The position numbers and the translations under genes are program-made. From Pirellulales bacterium (GTDB taxonomy: Bacteria > Planctomycetota > Planctomycetia > Pirellulales > JAIMBC01): DNA of 56,259 nt. The stretch spans positions 1 through 56,259 of the forward strand of contig JAIMBC010000003.1 in assembly GCA_023511675.1 (NCBI GenBank), given 5' to 3'. Shown one piece after another: positions 52,545-56,259 of this stretch. Positions within the stretch are counted from its first letter, which is position 1; each line of letters opens with the position of its first letter. The notes below the pieces were generated by a model. The model was not told the DNA's origin, did not search any database, and saw only the letters and a list, made by a program, of their open reading frames with translations.

Positions 52545-53526
52545 TCCGTCTGCGCAGTTCGTCACTGGGCACGCGCGGGGGAAGGCGTTTGCTGCGCGCG
52601 GGCAGCCGTTACCATACAGCCGCTCAACACGGCGCACGCGCGCTCACGTGGCGAGAGACGTAGCCGTACACAACGACCATTTTTGACGGGGATGGCAGCC
52701 TGCATGCCGGGCGGGGAGAGTACGAGTGCACGCACGCGAGATGGAGCATGCCAAGGCCGATTGCTGGAGAGAACCGGCGGTTGTGGGCGGCGAGGTTGCG
52801 GCCGTTCGAGCATAGCGGCTTGACGGGGGCCGAGTGGTGCCGCCCGGGAGCGCGGGCGTCCCGCCCGCTCCGATCCGGCAACACCTCCCTCCGTACCTGT
52901 GGCCCCCTGCCGTAGCATACAGCAGGGGTGCTTGCCCGCCCCCTCTATAACAGGGCAGTCCGCCTGATTCTGCGGGCGCGCAACGGCGCGCACGTCGAAT
53001 GCCGGCGTTCGTAGTGACCGCATTCATGCGGTCCGTCGTGGCTCGTCGGACGCCATTCCCTCGTCGCGGGCGACCGCTACGAGCCGGGCGACTCCTGGAG
53101 CGGCGCCTGCAAGGGAGCGCCAGAACCCTCGCGCCGCTAGCGTTGACCAACCGGTGTACCACCAGGCATGTGTGGCCCTTGTGGTCGCCACAGGCGCCGC
53201 CAACGCGAGCAGGCCCACGAACCACCAGGCCAACAACCCCCCCCCAAACCGACGCCGGCCTGCAACCACGAGGCGGCGGCCTATTGCCTTCCCCTGTATC
53301 AAGCCGCGCTCAGCCTGGCAGAAACCTTCCATCTCCAGCTCCAGCCCAACAGAGAAGAGGCAACCCGTAACCCTAAACCGACCAACAGTTAACCACCCTC
53401 CGCAACCCGGGCGTCATCACACCCGACGCCACTTGACTGCCACCGGTACATCTCTCTCGCCCATGTTCGCCCACCCGGCGCGATGGTGCCGGTGTATGGT
53501 TACGTGCCAGATGCCCGCAGACATGC
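52545..53526. other. Long intergenic between convergent genes
   Basis: This 980-bp region lies between the end of iscA and the end of the FHA gene. Its GC content is high and uneven. The most protein-like frame is 53168-53392 on the plus strand: 74 codons, the second half with regular codon third positions (CLPLYQAALSLAETFHLQL). It has no ribosome binding site and no known family, so it is left unannotated. No RNA gene or CRISPR repeat was seen. Confidence 0.5.
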
Positions 53527-55050
53527 TCACGGCCCGGACCCCGGGCCTGGCAGCAGGTCCAAGACAAGATGGTCGTGTGGTTCGAGGTTCTGTATACCGC
53601 GATCGAGTCGCTCGGCCTCGTCCATGTCTGGCTCGAGCTGCAGGCGAGCGTGCAGGTACACCAGGCGTTCGGCCTGTTCGGCCGAGATCTGCTTGGGAGA
53701 AAGTTGCGCGCGGTGCCGCTGGGCCAGGACGTGTGCCGGGATGGGCTGATCCAGGGCATCGAGCGAGGCCACTGCGTGCTCGACGCGCCATTCTAATCCG
53801 TGTGACGTCCAGCAGAATTCCAGGGAGTTGGCGGGCAGCGTGGGCACGACCACGTGTGCAGGAGAGGCCGGCCGGACGACCAGCCGGTCGGCCATGAGCA
53901 CCAGGCGTTTTAGTTGATGGCCGTTGGCCCAGATCAGGGCCTGCGTGCCGAGCTGGGCCTCCAGGACTACCGTGCCGCTATCCTGCACAGGCTGAGTGAA
54001 TTGCCAGGCGCAATTGCCATCGCCAAACAGAATCGTATCGCGGGGGCGCAGGCGGGCCGGCGCATCCAGCTTGCGGCCATTGATGATCACGGGGCAGAGG
54101 CGATTCTTTTTGTCTCGGCAAGGGTTGAGGTGCCAGCCCGTGGCGTCTCGATAGAGCAGGGCATGGCGGGCGTGCAGTTTACCCAGTATGGGAACCTGCA
54201 CTTCGGGATCGCGGGTGGTACCTACCACCGCCTGGCTTGCACTGAGGACCAACGCCCAGTTGCCGAGCAGCCAGGTCTGGCTGCGGTTTGTGACGGCCAG
54301 GGGAGGCTGCTGGTGCTGGATGCCTGAAGCCGATCTTTGGGAGGCGGCCTGGGCGAGCTGGTTCTCTAGCTCTTGCACCGCGCGGTGCGTGGGATACAGT
54401 TTGCGACATTCTTCCCAGTGGCGGCGTGCCGCAGCGATCTGTTGCTGTTCGAGGGCTGCCCGGCAGTGCTGCACGTGACGTTCGAAGTGTCGCAGGCGGC
54501 GCGTGCATTCCTCGCGCAACTCGGCGGCCTGCGGCGACCGTTCCAGCAGGTCCGCATCGACCTCGCTCGTAGGCACGGCGGCGATGACCTCCAGGGCGGT
54601 GTCGAGCCGGCCCACTGCCAGGTATTCCTGGGCTTTGGTCAGGCGACGGTGGAGACGTTGCTGTGCGTCGCGGTGCTGCTGCTGTGCCTCCGCGATCCGT
54701 TGTTGGATTGCCAGGCCATCCTGGTTGAGTGCGGCACACCGTGCGGCCAGCTCGAGCGTGCGTGCAGCCGCTTCGAGCCGGGGCAGGTCCCAGCGGGCAA
54801 CCGGTTGGGCAGCGTTGGTCTGGGCAGCGTTGGTCTGGGCAGCGTTGGTCTGGGCAGCGTTGGTCTGGGCAGCGGCGAATTCTTCACGGGCGTGCCGTAT
54901 CAGTTTGGCAGAAATCTCGGTCAAGAGCTGTCGCACGCGGCGGTGGCCTTGGTGGGGACAGGCCAGCAGTACGCTCGCGGCCTCGACCAGGTTACCGCGT
55001 TCGAGGGCATCCTGGGCAGCAGTGCATTCCGGAGGATCGAGCCAGCGCAT
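53527..55050 (-). CDS. FHA-domain protein with helical N-terminus and AAQTN repeats
   Basis: A protein of 507 aa. The N-terminal 240 residues are helical and charged, with tandem AAQTN units at residues about 59-82 and a coiled-coil stretch (QQHRDAQQRLHRRLTKAQ). Residues about 265-355 form an FHA-like beta-sandwich (LVLSASQAVVGT, LGKLHARHALLYRDATGWH, VIINGRKLDAPARLRPRDTI), with the conserved His and NG of phosphothreonine binding. The usual Gly-Arg-Ser pattern is altered (VGTTRDP). A further 140-residue region of beta and helical character follows. There is no leader; cytoplasmic. It would recognise phosphorylated partners, but the altered loop makes phospho-binding uncertain. Confidence 0.78.
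   Translation of the reverse strand: MRWLDPPECTAAQDALERGNLVEAASVLLACPHQGHRRVRQLLTEISAKLIRHAREEFAAAQTNAAQTNAAQTNAAQTNAAQPVARWDLPRLEAAARTLELAARCAALNQDGLAIQQRIAEAQQQHRDAQQRLHRRLTKAQEYLAVGRLDTALEVIAAVPTSEVDADLLERSPQAAELREECTRRLRHFERHVQHCRAALEQQQIAAARRHWEECRKLYPTHRAVQELENQLAQAASQRSASGIQHQQPPLAVTNRSQTWLLGNWALVLSASQAVVGTTRDPEVQVPILGKLHARHALLYRDATGWHLNPCRDKKNRLCPVIINGRKLDAPARLRPRDTILFGDGNCAWQFTQPVQDSGTVVLEAQLGTQALIWANGHQLKRLVLMADRLVVRPASPAHVVVPTLPANSLEFCWTSHGLEWRVEHAVASLDALDQPIPAHVLAQRHRAQLSPKQISAEQAERLVYLHARLQLEPDMDEAERLDRGIQNLEPHDHLVLDLLPGPGSGP
54815..54874. repeat. Four perfect 15-bp tandem repeats in the FHA gene
   Basis: The unit TTGGTCTGGGCAGCG is repeated four times without a mismatch and is preceded by a partial copy (TTGGGCAGCG, 54805-54814). 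In the coding (minus) frame each unit adds AAQTN. The perfect copies indicate recent slippage expansion; the unit length keeps the reading frame. Confidence 0.95.
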
Positions 55051-55451
55051 GGCGAGCGAGGCAGCGGGTGGGTTCTGGGATTGTTAGGTGCGGGGGACAC
55101 ATCCAGCACAGTCCCCATTGTATAGGGCGAAGCAGCAGGGCGGATCTTGCGGTGGTGGAGAAAAAACTGTCGATCGGGGGCATCTGGCCGCACGGTGGAG
55201 CGTACCAGGGCCGCCGCGTATGGCGGCGACAGCGGAGGATGGTTGGAGCGTGGCAGGGCACAGGGCGACCACGATTCTCAGGTTCAGTCCTGGCGGCGCG
55301 GCGTACGAGGGTGGCGGGGCACAGGGAGCACCAGCCCTACGCCACCCGGCGCGCCACCGCGGCGTTCGAGAGCGCCGTGGCACAGGGGCGCTGGAGGCAG
55401 CGGGCATGTTGCCCTGGCCTAAAGCCAGTGCGGGCTTTGGCCGGCGGGCGG
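55051..55451. other. Intergenic between two minus-strand genes
   Basis: This 400-bp region between the clpB stop and the FHA gene start is GC-rich with scattered short direct repeats (for example around 55250-55400). No gene or RNA was recognised, and no clear terminator for clpB. Confidence 0.5.
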
Positions 55452-56259
55452 TTATAGAGCAGAGGATGCGGCGGCCTCGGCGGGTTCGACCCGTTCGAAG
55501 GTGAACTCGCCGTGCTGGCAGTCGACGCGAATACCGCTGCCAGGGGGGAACTGGCCGCGCAGCAGCTCGCTTGCCAGGGGGTTCTGGATGCGTTGCTGGA
55601 TGACCCGCTTCAGCGGCCGAGCGCCAAAGGTGGGATCGTAGCCGGTGCGGGCGATTTCGTCGAGCGCTTCCGGCGTGACCTCGAGTGTGATGTCCTGGGC
55701 CGCGAGTTGCTTCTTGAGGCGCTCGATTTGCAGCTCGACGATGCGCCGGAGGTGTTTCTTTTCCAGGGGGTGGAAGATGATCACCTCATCGATGCGGTTG
55801 AGGAACTCGGGAAGGAAGCGTGCCTGGAGCGCCTCCTTGACGGCGGCACGCATCTCGGCCTCGGAGCCGCCTTCGCGGGCAATCTCCTGGATGGCCTGGC
55901 TGCCGAGGTTGGAGGTCATCACCACGATGGTGTTGGTGAAGTCCACGGTGCGGCCGTGGCCGTCGGTAAGGCGGCCGTCGTCGAGCACCTGCAAGAGGAT
56001 GTTGAACACGTCGCGGTGGGCCTTTTCAATTTCGTCCAGCAGCACGACGGAGTAGGGACGGCGCCGCACGGCCTCGGTGAGCTTGCCGCCTTCCTCGTAG
56101 CCGATATATCCGGGCGGCGCGCCGATCAGCCGGCTGACGGTGTGGCGCTCCATGAACTCGCTCATGTCCAGCCGGACCATGGCGTTCTCGTCGTCGAACA
56201 GCACCTCCGCTAGTGCCTTGCACAGCTCGGTCTTGCCCACGCCGGTGGGGCCCAGGAAC
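55452..56259 (-). CDS. clpB: ATP-dependent disaggregase ClpB, C-terminal part (partial)
   Basis: This is the C-terminal AAA+ module (NBD2 and the D2 small domain) of ClpB. The rest lies beyond the window edge at 56259. Reading down from the edge shows the Walker [13 protein letters not shown], then [20 protein letters not shown] and the pore loop [13 protein letters not shown]. These are followed by Walker [14 protein letters not shown], sensor 1 [10 protein letters not shown], the arginine finger region [14 protein letters not shown], and the C-terminal sensor 2 block [15 protein letters not shown]. ClpB, with DnaK, rescues aggregated proteins in the cytosol. The stop at 55452 is preceded by an Ala/Glu-rich tail. 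Confidence 0.95.
   Translation of the reverse strand, partial: FLGPTGVGKTELCKALAEVLFDDENAMVRLDMSEFMERHTVSRLIGAPPGYIGYEEGGKLTEAVRRRPYSVVLLDEIEKAHRDVFNILLQVLDDGRLTDGHGRTVDFTNTIVVMTSNLGSQAIQEIAREGGSEAEMRAAVKEALQARFLPEFLNRIDEVIIFHPLEKKHLRRIVELQIERLKKQLAAQDITLEVTPEALDEIARTGYDPTFGARPLKRVIQQRIQNPLASELLRGQFPPGSGIRVDCQHGEFTFERVEPAEAAASSAL

Noticed and set aside
53024..53332. 102-codon minus-strand frame with a hydrophobic stretch (LLAWWFVGLLALAAP)
   Set aside because: It overlaps the other candidate frame, lacks a ribosome binding site, and the remainder is Arg/Ala-rich; not supported as a gene.

Overview
The window joins two unrelated genomes. Positions 1 to about 2677 have moderate GC, AT-rich intergenic DNA, consensus-like Firmicutes promoter and terminator signals, strong ribosome binding sites, and genes typical of the Peptococcaceae (Desulfotomaculum/Pelotomaculum-like): guaA (cut by the window edge), hpt, an anchored LppX/LolA-like protein, a MazG-type pyrophosphohydrolase and the first 102 codons of a DUF1015 protein. 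From about 2678 to the end the DNA is GC-rich and every recognisable gene is planctomycetal, probably Pirellulales-like: DUF1501 proteins, a DUF1549/DUF1553 protein, a cytochrome-c/WD40 protein, a pre-peptidase-domain protein, a DUF4139 protein, a planctomycete-type zinc-ribbon membrane protein, a Ser/Thr kinase and a PP2C phosphatase. A reading frame is cut on both sides of the junction, so the contig is most likely a metagenomic assembly chimera rather than a transfer event.

Planctomycete layout. 2.7-28 kb holds mostly single genes with intergenic gaps of 200-600 bp: two separate DUF1501 proteins, DUF4139, a ketoacyl-synthase homologue lacking two catalytic residues, an exported selenium-binding/methanethiol-oxidase-like protein, a K+-dependent-type membrane pyrophosphatase, a large exported glycosidase-like protein, and a kinase fused to a degenerate receiver domain. 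Then comes a tight operon moaE-moaA-EF2568-type cysteine desulfurase-YkgJ, an IS4 transposase remnant and a C45-type N-terminal-nucleophile hydrolase.

28.3-46.6 kb is the most striking part: four very large genes on the minus strand, read 46557 to 28315. They encode a DUF1549/DUF1553 protein with two heme-c-like motifs, a pre-peptidase-domain surface protein with a long coiled coil, a CxxCH cytochrome fused to WD40 propellers that are interrupted by another long coiled coil, and a 2345-residue exported protein made almost entirely of WD40 blades. I count about 56 blades by eye, organised into 3-blade and then 4-blade super-repeats. The set looks like an envelope or periplasmic heme and scaffold assembly.

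46.9-56.3 kb carries a small membrane protein, a PP2C phosphatase with a membrane anchor, an anchored tyrosine-phosphatase-like protein, iscS-iscA for Fe-S cluster assembly, a FHA-domain protein with a coding 15-bp tandem repeat, and the 3' end of clpB running off the window. I found no rRNA, tRNA or CRISPR array.
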